From positions 1 to 64,000 of the forward strand of contig JAFTMI010000003.1 of NCBI GenBank assembly GCA_017452505.1: DNA of 64,000 bases, read 5' to 3'. Made by a program: the position numbers and the translations under genes. Of this stretch, positions 8,778 through 17,561 are shown piece after piece (positions within the stretch are counted from its first letter, which is position 1; each line of letters opens with the position of its first letter). Source of the DNA: Oscillospiraceae bacterium (GTDB lineage Bacteria > Bacillota > Clostridia > Oscillospirales > Oscillospiraceae). The notes beneath the pieces are model-generated. The model did no database searches. It was not told where the DNA came from and worked only from the letters and a program-made list of their open reading frames with translations.

Positions 8778-9440
8778 ATTACATCACCCCAGGATATACG
8801 ATAGCATTTTAACTGTCCAATAATTCGGGTATGATTGGGTATCTTTTCCAAAATTTATCTGTATGCTTTTCTTTTTATTCTACAGCAACAAAGAAGGCAT
8901 TGCAACAAGTTCCTTATATTGAGCACTGACAACTAATTTGATCCTATAAGCAAAAAGTTCCGAAACCATAACGGTTTCGGAACTCTTATAATTGTATGAG
9001 TACAACTTTATGACTCCAGAGTTTGAATTACTGTAAGTGCAAGAATCCTGCATTCTATCTTTTTAATCATTTTGTGTCTACTTTTGGATAATTCTCAGAT
9101 ATAAGTCTATATGGCACTACTTTGTCCCCCCATCTGATGTTCCCGTATGGATTAAAACATAGGTCAACCCTATATAAGCGTACCCATTAATGCTCGCAAA
9201 GTGCTTTTTCTAGTTTTATAACATCTAACATTCAAAGGAAAAACAACATATTCTTACATAATCTAGTTATCCACTTTAAGACTGGTTTTTTGAGCTTATC
9301 CAATTCGCACTACACCCTTTAAAAAATATCACCAATGCACATCGGTCAAAAAAGATGTCACTATTCGCCTATATCCAAACATAATATAAGTATAACAAAC
9401 TGTAAGTAGGCTTATTTGCTACGAAAGGTGTTGAAATACT
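8778..9440. other. AT-rich intergenic region, 663 bases
   Basis: No convincing gene is seen. It contains the hairpin at 8956-8984, and the rest is AT-rich, unlike the helicase side. A 24-codon frame beginning near 9334 has no ribosome site and is not called. The radical SAM operon promoter must lie here, possibly in the TATAAT-like run near 9380-9400, but no clear -35 box supports one choice. Confidence 0.5.
8956..8984. terminator. Hairpin flanking the radical SAM cluster, left copy
   Basis: A 12-bp stem AGTTCCGAAACC/GGTTTCGGAACT with loop ATAAC. A near-identical hairpin with the same AGTTCCGAAA arm occurs at 14256-14291, so the pair brackets the six-gene AT-rich cluster. Confidence 0.65.
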
Positions 9441-10475
9441 GTGGTTGAATATTTACCCTGGTCAAAAACAATATATCAAGAAAGTTTAAAACAGTATAAA
9501 AAAGGTTTGTTTTCTAGCTTGGATATTGAACTTGGTGGCGAGTGCAATTTTCATTGTATTTATTGTGATTCGCCTGAATACAAAAAAAAGTGTCAAATTC
9601 CTCTTGAAACGATTGAGGATTATTTATCTACTGGCACAATACAGTGGGTGTATATTTGTGGGTTGGGAGAGCCTACCTTTCATACTAATTACAGCACACT
9701 AATATGGCTTCTAAAAATCTGTCAGCGATATGGTATTCAATGCAGTATCTTCTCGAATCTTTCGAATTTGACCCCAGAACTAATTAGGTTTATCCAAGAC
9801 GGCATTTTACACATTCAGTTTAAGTGCGATTCACATGATGAACATTTAGTAAAGATGCTGTACCAAACTCAAAATCCCGGTGAGCAATTGCATAACATCA
9901 AGTTGATAAAAAAGCTCGTTACTTCTGATGGAAAAACAACAAACCTCGCTGCTTCTATTGTGCCAACAAAGTTAAATTTAAATAGCATTTTAGGGGTTGT
10001 TGAAGAGTGTTTGAACGCAAATATATACCCTCTTCTTGGTGAGCTTGAATGTTCAGGAATGGGGCAAGTTAATTACGAAAATCTGTGTTTACATCCTGAG
10101 GAGGCAATGGAATTAAAACAATCCGTGGAGCATCTCTGTGGAGAATCATATAAAATTCCTGTGTGTCCATCAGTAATTTCCGGGATACACATTAATCACT
10201 CAGGATACATTACGGTGGATAAGAAAACTGGATTATCTTGTCATTGGTTCTGGTTAGACAAACCGCAGATTTTCCGTCTTATGCATTGTAGTAATTATGA
10301 AAATATTAATGCTATTGCCTATGATATATGGAATTATCGTAGCAGTTGTATGGACAACGTTTTAAATTTCCTTAATAATGGCAAAAAAATTGGGATGGCC
10401 TTTGGTGGCTGTGGTGGTGATGTAACGGAACTGTTTAAACAATATGTAGAAAATCATAGGGGAGGAATTGAATGA
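9441..10475 (+). CDS. Radical SAM protein with SPASM-like C-terminal cysteines
   Basis: A 344-residue radical SAM enzyme, cleaving S-adenosylmethionine with a 4Fe-4S cluster. The binding motif is C35-x3-C39-x2-C42 in GGECNFHCIYCDSP, followed by GLGEPTFH. The C-terminal third has further cysteines (CPSVISG, LSCHWFW, MHCSN, SSCMD, GGCGGD) around a GYIT strand, like the auxiliary-cluster SPASM/Twitch region of peptide- and cofactor-modifying members. The GTG start has GAAAGG upstream. Its last four bases overlap the start of the desulfurase gene. No precursor peptide gene was found nearby, so the substrate may be a small molecule or protein. Reaction unknown. Confidence 0.88.
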   Translation: MVEYLPWSKTIYQESLKQYKKGLFSSLDIELGGECNFHCIYCDSPEYKKKCQIPLETIEDYLSTGTIQWVYICGLGEPTFHTNYSTLIWLLKICQRYGIQCSIFSNLSNLTPELIRFIQDGILHIQFKCDSHDEHLVKMLYQTQNPGEQLHNIKLIKKLVTSDGKTTNLAASIVPTKLNLNSILGVVEECLNANIYPLLGELECSGMGQVNYENLCLHPEEAMELKQSVEHLCGESYKIPVCPSVISGIHINHSGYITVDKKTGLSCHWFWLDKPQIFRLMHCSNYENINAIAYDIWNYRSSCMDNVLNFLNNGKKIGMAFGGCGGDVTELFKQYVENHRGGIE

Positions 10476-11614
10476 TCTATCTGGATAATAATGCAACAAC
10501 AAGGTTATATCAGTCAGTCTATCACAAACATTGCGAAATACTCCATCGTTTCTTTGGTAATCCCAGTAGCCTCTACCCTGCCGGTGTAGAGGTAAAGGCT
10601 ATGATTGAGCGGTCAAGAGTCCAAGTTGCTTCTTTTATTAATGCTGATCTATCTGCAGGAGATACAATTTTGTTTACAAGTTGTGCCACTGAAAGCAATA
10701 ACTCAGCATTACATTCTGCCATACATCCTAATAGCCATGGCAAACACATCATTATCTCCGCAGTTGAACATCCCTCAATTTCTGTAACAGCAAGTAATTT
10801 CGAAAAAGCAGGAGCTAAAGTGACCAAAATTGGTGTGGACTCTGATGGCAACTTGCGATTGGAGGAATTGTGTTCTGCTATTACCGACGAAACAGTATTA
10901 GTGTCCATTATGTATGTAAATAGTGAAACAGGCGTAATACATGATATTGCAAATGTTGTTCGTACCGTCAAAAATATCCGTGAGAATATTATTGTACATA
11001 CCGATGCTGTACAAGCAGCTGGAAAAATTCCTATTGATGTCCAAGCTCTCGGGGTAGATATGCTAACTCTATCTGGGCACAAATTCCATGCACCTAAAGG
11101 TGTTGGTGTGTTGTATATCAGAAGAGGGGTGCCTTTTGTTCCATTCGTGCTGGGCGGACACCAGGAGCATAGTTTACGCGCAGGGACAGAGAATACCGCA
11201 TCAATTGTAGCATTAGGTGAGGCAGCTGCAATTACAAAAGCAGAAATGGCATCAGGTTCTGTTGAAACGATAAGCAAATTAAAAGAATTTATGGAAAACA
11301 AACTTAAAATTATTTTCCCAGAATCTATAATTTTTGGTGAAAAGGCTCCTCGTGTATGTAACACTACGAACATTGGCTTCCGAAATATTTTAGGCCACAA
11401 ACTAGTACTGCAATTGGCAAAGAAAGGGATTTATGTATCTAGCGGAACAGCATGCAATTCGTCAAGTGCTAAGCCTTCAACTGTCTTAACCGCAATGAAT
11501 GTCCCCAATGAATACATTAGTTCAATTAGAATCAGTTTGGATAGTTTCAATACCGAACAGAATATTATAGATCTGCTTATTGCACTTGAAGAGATTTTAA
11601 GGGGGAAAAAATAA
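10472..11614 (+). CDS. Cysteine desulfurase, NifS/IscS-like class V aminotransferase
   Basis: A 380-residue PLP enzyme that should take sulfur from cysteine as a persulfide and release alanine. It begins MIYLDNNATTR, has the cofactor-stacking His100 in VEHPS, the PLP lysine Lys204 in SGHKFHAPKG and the catalytic Cys328 in SSGTACNSSS, so the active site is complete. The start overlaps the radical SAM stop as ATGA, which implies translational coupling. In this operon it could feed Fe-S clusters of the neighbours or donate sulfur to a product; no IscU or SufU scaffold is next to it. Confidence 0.92.
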   Translation: MIYLDNNATTRLYQSVYHKHCEILHRFFGNPSSLYPAGVEVKAMIERSRVQVASFINADLSAGDTILFTSCATESNNSALHSAIHPNSHGKHIIISAVEHPSISVTASNFEKAGAKVTKIGVDSDGNLRLEELCSAITDETVLVSIMYVNSETGVIHDIANVVRTVKNIRENIIVHTDAVQAAGKIPIDVQALGVDMLTLSGHKFHAPKGVGVLYIRRGVPFVPFVLGGHQEHSLRAGTENTASIVALGEAAAITKAEMASGSVETISKLKEFMENKLKIIFPESIIFGEKAPRVCNTTNIGFRNILGHKLVLQLAKKGIYVSSGTACNSSSAKPSTVLTAMNVPNEYISSIRISLDSFNTEQNIIDLLIALEEILRGKK

Positions 11615-11615
11615 A

Positions 11616-12254
11616 ATGGCAGTAAAAATCAATTTTAATATTTGCGACAACAGTTTGGAGTGTAGTGGCATCGCTGTATGTAACACGGGAGCGCTTTATT
11701 GGGATGAAACTGCTATTGATTACTGGGGAAATAAGGGCCTGTTATCTGTTGATAACCATAAGTGTATTTCCTGCGGGAAATGTATAGGTGAGGATGGGTG
11801 TCCTGTAGGTGCGATTGTTTTTGCAACTACAACTGAAGAGTTGAATGCCAAAACTGAGACACTTAATATTGACGAAGAACAAATACGGAAACTTTTTGTG
11901 GAACGTTATGGTGCCGAACCTATCGACAAAGCGATTTGCATATCTGAATGCGAACTGGAGGCCGCGATAGCAGAAAATAGCGGCGTTGTTATCGTAGAGC
12001 ACTATGCGGATTGGTCTATTCAGTGCCTGCTTAACTCTATTCCCATCGGATCTATTGTCGAAATGGTTGGGAGCCTGTGTGATGTAAAGGACATGACCTT
12101 TTACAAAGTCGACATCTCCGAGAGTACAGGAGATAAGGGAAACCTCCCAACACTTCAAATTTACAGCAACGGCAAGCTCATAGCAACGGTAAATGGATAT
12201 TATGAACAGCAAGCAGAGAAAGAGCTTATGGCACTGCTTGAAAAGCAACTGTAA
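11616..12254 (+). CDS. Ferredoxin domain fused to a thioredoxin-fold domain
   Basis: A 212-residue protein with two parts. Residues 1-75 form a ferredoxin-like domain with C10, C16 and C22 in the first half and C50-x2-C53-x2-C56-x5-C62-Pro in the second, enough for one and possibly two 4Fe-4S clusters. Residues about 105-212 look like a thioredoxin fold: VVIVEHYADWSIQC takes the place of the WCxxC site, so the first redox Cys is Ser, and LPTLQIYSNGK supplies the cis-Pro strand. It may carry electrons to the radical SAM enzyme or handle persulfide through the single Cys. It lies one base after the desulfurase. The fusion assignment is by motif only. Confidence 0.8.
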   Translation: MAVKINFNICDNSLECSGIAVCNTGALYWDETAIDYWGNKGLLSVDNHKCISCGKCIGEDGCPVGAIVFATTTEELNAKTETLNIDEEQIRKLFVERYGAEPIDKAICISECELEAAIAENSGVVIVEHYADWSIQCLLNSIPIGSIVEMVGSLCDVKDMTFYKVDISESTGDKGNLPTLQIYSNGKLIATVNGYYEQQAEKELMALLEKQL

Positions 12255-12289
12255 TAATGATACTGGAATAATGAAGTGGGTAGATTAAT

Positions 12290-12925
12290 ATGACAATCAA
12301 AGATATCACCAAACAAGTAACCGCTGCGTATGATAAAATTGCCAATGAATACCAGAACGCTTATGCCGAAACAGATGAATTTGACTTAAAATATGTGGAA
12401 CTTTTTTCTCAACTATTTCAGGGCAAACGAGTTGTTGATTTGGGATGCGGAATCGGGACTAATGCTGCATATTTGACGAGAAAGGGATTTGATGTAATTG
12501 GAATTGACAATTCAAGGAAAATGTTGGATGTTGCAAAAGATCTCTATCCGCAAAACACCTTTATGCAAATGAACATTTTAGACTTACCTTCCAGTTTGGG
12601 GAAATTTGATGGTGTTATCTTATCGTATGTTGTCAATCATTTCAATAAAGAAATGCTCAACAAATTAAAAACAGTAGTTGATAATTTGCTTTTTGATGAT
12701 GGTGTGGTTTATATCGCTGCTCATTTGGGGAATGAGGAAAGGATTGTTTCAGATCCACTAGATGCAAATATACAGCTTTACTATAATTTCCTTTCGGCGT
12801 CCACATTAAACAAGCTTTTTCAAAATTATGATCGTATGTTTATTGAAACAAGAACTTCCTTTGGAGAAGAGGAATTTCTTTGCGACAAAGTATTTATCGC
12901 GTATCGAAAGAAGGCGGTTCTATGA
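12290..12925 (+). CDS. Class I SAM-dependent methyltransferase
   Basis: A 211-residue methyltransferase. Motif I is VVDLGCGIGT (about residues 47-56), the acidic ribose-binding GIDNS follows at about 72, and MNILDLP and VILSYVVNHF are motifs II and III. It resembles small-molecule and ubiquinone/menaquinone-type methyltransferases more than DNA enzymes. It lies 35 bases after the ferredoxin gene and overlaps the arginine decarboxylase start by four bases, so it is part of the same operon. Substrate unknown; agmatine or an arginine-derived compound is a guess from context. Confidence 0.88.
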   Translation: MTIKDITKQVTAAYDKIANEYQNAYAETDEFDLKYVELFSQLFQGKRVVDLGCGIGTNAAYLTRKGFDVIGIDNSRKMLDVAKDLYPQNTFMQMNILDLPSSLGKFDGVILSYVVNHFNKEMLNKLKTVVDNLLFDDGVVYIAAHLGNEERIVSDPLDANIQLYYNFLSASTLNKLFQNYDRMFIETRTSFGEEEFLCDKVFIAYRKKAVL

Positions 12926-13389
12926 CACTTCTACCCAAAAACTTTATCCTCCGGACAAGTATCGGAAGAAATACACATCAATTAGGAGCCTTTGATGATG
13001 CATTGCTTAAAGCAGGAATAGGAAACTATAACTTGATAAAAGTAAGCAGCATTTTACCTCCCAAATGCTCGCCAAAGAACACGATAACATTAGCAAAAGG
13101 GGCCCTCCTACCATCAGCGTATGCATTGATATTCTCATCGGATATAGGCACAACCATTTCAGCTGCAGTAGCTGTAGGAATACCTGTTGATACATCTTCA
13201 AATGGCGTAATTATGGAGCATTCTGCACTCGGAACAAAACGCGAAGCTGAAGAAATAGTGCGGACATATGTAAAGCAAGCAATGTTATCTCGGAATTTGG
13301 CAATTAAAGAAATTGTTTCTGTTGCAACTGAGGTAACTGTCATTTCCAACGAAACATATTGTGCTTTTGCAACAGTTTCTATGTGGTGA
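12922..13389 (+). CDS. Pyruvoyl-dependent arginine decarboxylase (PvlArgDC) family
   Basis: A 155-residue proenzyme that should cleave itself at a Ser-Ser bond to make a pyruvoyl group and then decarboxylate arginine to agmatine. The self-processing site is NLIKVSSILPP, with Ser42-Ser43 expected at the cut, and FDDALLKAGIGN just before it matches the family. The ATG at 12922 fits the family N-terminus (PKNFILRTSIG) and overlaps the methyltransferase stop as ATGA. No agmatinase or agmatine deiminase is adjacent, and linkage to radical SAM and sulfur genes is unusual, so another substrate is possible. Confidence 0.88.
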   Translation: MTLLPKNFILRTSIGRNTHQLGAFDDALLKAGIGNYNLIKVSSILPPKCSPKNTITLAKGALLPSAYALIFSSDIGTTISAAVAVGIPVDTSSNGVIMEHSALGTKREAEEIVRTYVKQAMLSRNLAIKEIVSVATEVTVISNETYCAFATVSMW

Positions 13390-13429
13390 TTATTGTTAGA
13401 TTAAGAAATAGAAATGAGGCGTATTAATA

Positions 13430-14191
13430 TTGTCTTTAGAGAAAATATTTAAATCCAGATTGTTTAGTATTATTTGCACAATCACTCTTACCGCTACATT
13501 TATTTTCTTCATTTTACCATATATATCTGAAGAAACAAGCAAATGGGGAACAGCTGAAATTGCCATAGTTATTTCAATTGTTGCGATTCTTGCTCAAATT
13601 GCCCCCCCGTTCATACAGCGGTTTTGGGATAGTAAGAACAAAAAACACCATAATATTATAAAGGATATTTTAGAAAAGCAAACCGAGACATATTACGCAA
13701 TTAAGCTAGATGTAGATGTCCTCGCCGATGGTAATGTTCAGTTTGAAGCAACTATCTGTAATGAGGGTTTAGTGACAATTCTTCCTCAATATACTAAACT
13801 ATACATCGACCAAGGAATAGAAGGATCAGGGGACATCTGCGGTTATGATTTCCCGTTTATTCTTGAACACAAAGGGCACAATGAGGAAAATGATTGCATT
13901 CTGTGCAATCGCTGTAAGGCTGAACAAGGACGCAATTCTTTCCCGATAGATGTTCTGCCAGAGAAATTTAGAAACGAGCTAAGGGATCGCAAATTGGAGT
14001 ATGGTTGCTTCTCGTTGGACCATCTCTCAGAAAAATCGATTAAGTATATCCGCGCGCACGAGCAGTTTCAGGAAAACTTAATTTTAAAGTTTAAAAAATC
14101 TGGTGTCTTTCGCGCTACACTTGTTGTAATTACCAAAAATGCTGATTGTCAGTGTGCAACAGAGCAATTCTATGTAAGCATTAAGCCCTAA
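13430..14191 (+). CDS. Unknown protein with two N-terminal membrane helices
   Basis: A 253-residue protein not recognised as a known family. Two membrane helices (about 11-30 and 42-62) precede a soluble domain with beta-strand character and cysteines in CILCNRC (about 157-163) and CQC near residue 243, which could bind metal. A TTG start is used because GAGG lies upstream and no ATG fits. It follows the decarboxylase by 40 bases, shares the low-GC composition of the operon, and lies inside the same pair of hairpins, so it may be a membrane partner. No function is claimed. Confidence 0.6.
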   Translation: MSLEKIFKSRLFSIICTITLTATFIFFILPYISEETSKWGTAEIAIVISIVAILAQIAPPFIQRFWDSKNKKHHNIIKDILEKQTETYYAIKLDVDVLADGNVQFEATICNEGLVTILPQYTKLYIDQGIEGSGDICGYDFPFILEHKGHNEENDCILCNRCKAEQGRNSFPIDVLPEKFRNELRDRKLEYGCFSLDHLSEKSIKYIRAHEQFQENLILKFKKSGVFRATLVVITKNADCQCATEQFYVSIKP

Positions 14192-14255
14192 AAACATACA
14201 ATTCTACACATGGCCAGGCGAACATGATTACAGAAAACTTTTCCCGCTATAACAA

Positions 14256-14291
14256 AAAAGTTCCGAAAACCATTCTGTTTTCGGAACTTTT
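14256..14291 (+). terminator. Terminator flanking the radical SAM cluster, right copy
   Basis: A 15-bp stem (14256-14270 with 14277-14291) with loop CATTCT and a T run, about 65 bases after the preceding gene. It shares its AGTTCCGAAA arm with the hairpin at 8956. Confidence 0.8.
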
Positions 14292-14300
14292 TGGGTTGAG

Positions 14301-14345
14301 GAGGCAATATTTAAATCCACGACCTCTGGAGTATGAGCGGTCATT
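14301..14345 (-). pseudogene. Possible degenerate tRNA fragment (Met-like, CAT)
   Basis: Read on the minus strand this stretch resembles the anticodon and T-arm half of a tRNA-Met: the plus-strand text CCACGACCTCTGG followed by GTATGAGC matches the usual antisense pattern. The anticodon stem does not pair and the acceptor is missing. It could be a fossil of a tRNA-targeted integration or chance similarity. Confidence 0.3.
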
Positions 14346-14484
14346 AAAGCCTTGTTGTTCGGTGTTTTTTACCACTTGGGTTTTTACTTATCTGACAATC
14401 TTGCATGGGACGAACGGCCATTCGATATCGCCTGGTCCACTGACTGCCCCTGTATAGATCAAAAAATGGTGCCATTTTGAACCA

Positions 14485-16017
14485 TCACTTTTGCACCAAT
14501 GTGTCTATGTCTTCGCCATCATTATATTTACCAATCCAATATTTTTTTGCAGCGCACACCATCGTTGCAAATCCGGTCATAAGTAGGAATGGATAAAAAA
14601 GCAGCGAAAACACACCATCAACAAACTGAGATGTGCTATATCCACCCGCCTCTATTTGTGCTATAAGCTCAGAGCTGAACATCGCTGTGCATGTATCGAC
14701 AAAGAAAGTTTCCACTAAAACATCCTTTGTTAATATAATAAGACCAATGACACCTGCCAGCAGTGCATTGGCTAGTGTTGCTACTCCAGCATTGCAGAAA
14801 CTACTATATGCCCCCCATATAAGAGCAAGGACAATACTGATAATAATACAAACTAAATATTGGCCCGTCGCTCCTGCAAGAATGTCTTTGAATGCAATAG
14901 CAAAAGACAATGCCATTACTATTCCAATAACAATTATTAAGCACATTCCCAGTTCCAGGAAACCGCCCAATGTTGTCATTGCTCTTTGCGAGTCTTTCAA
15001 GAACGTATATATAAGCATGGCCACACTAAGCAAAACCAGCATATAATATCCGAACTTCCATGGAATCATTCTGGTAATCACCAGAATGACATCAATCGAA
15101 AGGATAATCAAGCAGATAATATCGAATCTCCCAATTGCCTTTGTTTTTCCCCAAATGTTATGTACCACCCAACTCTGCGCTCTCCATTCAATTTCGAATA
15201 ACCCTTTAAAAAATCCTCTCTTGTGCTGCTGTCCAGAATTGCTCTCTTTGTCTTTAGAAGCTATGTTAGTTTCTCGGCTATCTTTATCTGTTTTTGGTAT
15301 TGGTTTTTCTTGTTGCAAAGATGCTCCCTTCACACGAAAAAGAAGTTTCCCTATGGATATAAGCAGATACCTTAATGCCAGTCCTACTACTCCCAAAATT
15401 GGCTTTATAATGTGATAATATAGTTTTTTTGTAGTCAATAATTTGTAACGATTATAGAAAAAGATTTCACTCTTAATCATAAAGATATTGTATCTAGACT
15501 TATACGACTCTATCCTTGATATTGGGTTGGATCCTAAGTCGTTTACAAAAAAAGACAAGGCTTCATTCGATTCAAGATCACTTAAACTAGTCAATCCCAC
15601 CTCATGTCGAATAGCTTTTAAGATGTCAGCAACAATATACAACAACACTTTGGGGTTATTGTATTTACTCTTCTGAACGATGGGATTTATTGAGTACTCT
15701 CTAAAGAAAATGTATTTCTTATATACATGTTTTGAGCCGTAGAGCAAGAGAGAAACTCCCGTATCAAAGAATACTTGCTTTCCTTTTTCATCTGGCTTAA
15801 TACCCCCAGACAAGCTCTTTTGAAGCAATTCAATAAATTTCTTATATTCAGCGCGTCGACCCTCATGCTTTTTAAACCTTGTTTCTGAACGTTGTCCCGC
15901 CATAAAAATGATCAATGTTACAGCAACTGAGATTAAGGTAATCTGGTCAGTACTCAGTCCCAAAAACAAGTTTTTAACCTTAATAAGCACCTCGACAATC
16001 TCGTTCCATAAATTCAT
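14485..16017 (-). CDS. Unknown polytopic membrane protein
   Basis: A 510-residue protein not recognised as a known family. One membrane helix lies near residues 25-42, then a soluble stretch, a hydrophobic segment near 205-225 and a charged Lys/Ser-rich linker (about 235-270). At least six closely packed helices fill residues 300-490. The ATG follows AGGTG. It is AT-rich like the neighbouring operon but faces the other way and converges on the hairpin region at 14.3 kb. The layout of cytosolic N-half plus membrane C-half is seen in some sensing or defence proteins, but nothing diagnostic is visible. Confidence 0.65.
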   Translation of the reverse strand: MNLWNEIVEVLIKVKNLFLGLSTDQITLISVAVTLIIFMAGQRSETRFKKHEGRRAEYKKFIELLQKSLSGGIKPDEKGKQVFFDTGVSLLLYGSKHVYKKYIFFREYSINPIVQKSKYNNPKVLLYIVADILKAIRHEVGLTSLSDLESNEALSFFVNDLGSNPISRIESYKSRYNIFMIKSEIFFYNRYKLLTTKKLYYHIIKPILGVVGLALRYLLISIGKLLFRVKGASLQQEKPIPKTDKDSRETNIASKDKESNSGQQHKRGFFKGLFEIEWRAQSWVVHNIWGKTKAIGRFDIICLIILSIDVILVITRMIPWKFGYYMLVLLSVAMLIYTFLKDSQRAMTTLGGFLELGMCLIIVIGIVMALSFAIAFKDILAGATGQYLVCIIISIVLALIWGAYSSFCNAGVATLANALLAGVIGLIILTKDVLVETFFVDTCTAMFSSELIAQIEAGGYSTSQFVDGVFSLLFYPFLLMTGFATMVCAAKKYWIGKYNDGEDIDTLVQK

Positions 16018-16214
16018 TTCGTTGCACCTGCTTTCTTTATCTAATTAATTCCCAGAATAGAGCTATTTTTATATGTCTTAATAATATCAAATCGTGACAC
16101 AAAGTACACATATCAACCATTGAGTTTGCAGTCCAACGATAGAATATGATGCCAAGTGGAAGCAGCTACCAACTCAGGCAAGCAATTGAAACACTTTTTG
16201 TGAGGATTACGCAA

Positions 16215-16246
16215 AACAGCACCATCCAAGGCAGGATGGTGCTGTT
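16215..16246. repeat. Hairpin repeat downstream of the RelA/SpoT gene
   Basis: A 13-bp stem AACAGCACCATCC/GGATGGTGCTGTT. The hairpin and the following TCTGTAGCTTC recur at 17562-17606. Each copy sits 55-40 bases beyond the stop of a minus-strand gene, so both may be transcript 3' ends, though the T run is on the other strand. The rest of 16018-16302 shows nothing else. Confidence 0.6.
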
Positions 16247-16302
16247 GTTCTATCTGTAGCTTCTATGCCTGGTCAAATTATCAACCTGCCTTACGCTACA
16301 GT

Positions 16303-17415
16303 CTATCTTTTGTTGATCGCCGTTCCGATCCTATATAATTTTTTCACTGTTTCTTCGAGCTTCTCTGACTCCCCGATGTCATTCCTAACTAGATATTGTT
16401 CTATTTGTTTATGGGTACACCGTTCTGTCAAGAGGATTGCATATTCCAGATAAAAAACCGCAATTGCCGGGCTAACCTCTTCCTCCTTGTTAGAGATATA
16501 ATCCTTTAGCAGTTCTGTAGCAACATAACAGGCCGTATCATAATAATCATCAATAATGCTGTAAAGCTGTCTTACCGTTTTGACTCCAAGGGAACCCAAC
16601 TCGCGTATAGTGGCTTCGATATACCCCCGGTCCCTTTGTTCCTTCAATTTGGCATTCAAAATACTTGCAATATACTTACCTAATTGCTGTACCTTGGGAT
16701 TCGTATTGATGATGGTCTCAACAAGAACGGCATCGATCTCTTTATCCATAAACTCATCTTGCTGGATTTTTTGCGTTGCCGCCTCCTTGTAATTGGCCAA
16801 AGATCTTCTAATATCATTAAATTCTCTATCAGCTATCTCAAGCAAACCCGCAAGTCTGGAGAAGCTGCGCCGCATTTCTTTAGGAACAGCAATCTCACTT
16901 TTATAGCCAATATCGTGTTCAATCTCCGCCCAGGCGTGCTGTAATACTGAACGAATCTGGATTTCACATTTCATTCCCTTATATGCCTGGCATTCTCGTA
17001 ATACGGTTCGTTCCTCGCTCATGCTTACTACATAATGAACGCTGCAATAACCAAATCTGTCCGGTTCCAAGGATTCTCGCTTATCGATAGAATTCTCCTT
17101 ATCTACTACAAATTCACTTTCGATAATGTCCGCAACCTTATCCACATCCTCAGCATAATAGGTAATAATGCGAACACCAGCAATATCCGTAATTTCTGCC
17201 AAGTCAGCATATTTATTCTGCTTTCTTTCGATTTTTTCTGTTAGACTTTCCCGAGTCTTTAATCTCGATGTAATAGCATTACACACAACTTGGCTTGTTT
17301 GCAGAATACTGGTAATCTGATGTTCTATCTCTGCCAAAAATGATTGATATAACCTATATTTATCATCGTACTGTTCAATAAGTGTAGCTTTCTTTTCTGC
17401 TAGATTTAAAGCCAT
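16303..17415 (-). CDS. Stand-alone RelA/SpoT-domain nucleotide pyrophosphokinase
   Basis: A 370-residue protein with a synthetase domain but no HD hydrolase, TGS or ACT domain. An N-terminal helical part (about 1-70) is followed by AGVRIITYYAEDV, GYCSVHYVV and EIQIRSVLQHAWAEIEHDIGYK, the core motifs of (p)ppGpp synthetases, and then by about 190 mostly helical residues. It is longer than the small alarmone synthetases (about 210-260). The ATG at 17415 was preferred over an upstream GTG because GAGGG fits it. Lying in an accessory region without a hydrolase, it could be an alarmone enzyme or a toxin-like (toxSAS/CapRel-type) protein; no antitoxin gene is evident. Confidence 0.85.
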   Translation of the reverse strand: MALNLAEKKATLIEQYDDKYRLYQSFLAEIEHQITSILQTSQVVCNAITSRLKTRESLTEKIERKQNKYADLAEITDIAGVRIITYYAEDVDKVADIIESEFVVDKENSIDKRESLEPDRFGYCSVHYVVSMSEERTVLRECQAYKGMKCEIQIRSVLQHAWAEIEHDIGYKSEIAVPKEMRRSFSRLAGLLEIADREFNDIRRSLANYKEAATQKIQQDEFMDKEIDAVLVETIINTNPKVQQLGKYIASILNAKLKEQRDRGYIEATIRELGSLGVKTVRQLYSIIDDYYDTACYVATELLKDYISNKEEEVSPAIAVFYLEYAILLTERCTHKQIEQYLVRNDIGESEKLEETVKKLYRIGTAINKR

Positions 17416-17561
17416 CCCGTACACCCTCTTATTTCTTCAATATGGAAAATTATATCATAATTTGACATATTATGCAATGGTTACAACGATAGCGCAAATA
17501 ACATTTATTATCATCGAAATCCAAAGAGTATGCAACAAATAAGTAATAAAAGTTGATGTAT

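Noticed and set aside
9334-9408. 24-codon frame upstream of the radical SAM gene, considered as a precursor peptide
   Set aside because: No ribosome site and no leader/core pattern; kept as not a gene.
14224-14457. 77-residue plus-strand frame
   Set aside because: Its middle (YLNPRPLEYER) is the usual translation of an antisense tRNA-like sequence and its start lies before a terminator; no ribosome site.
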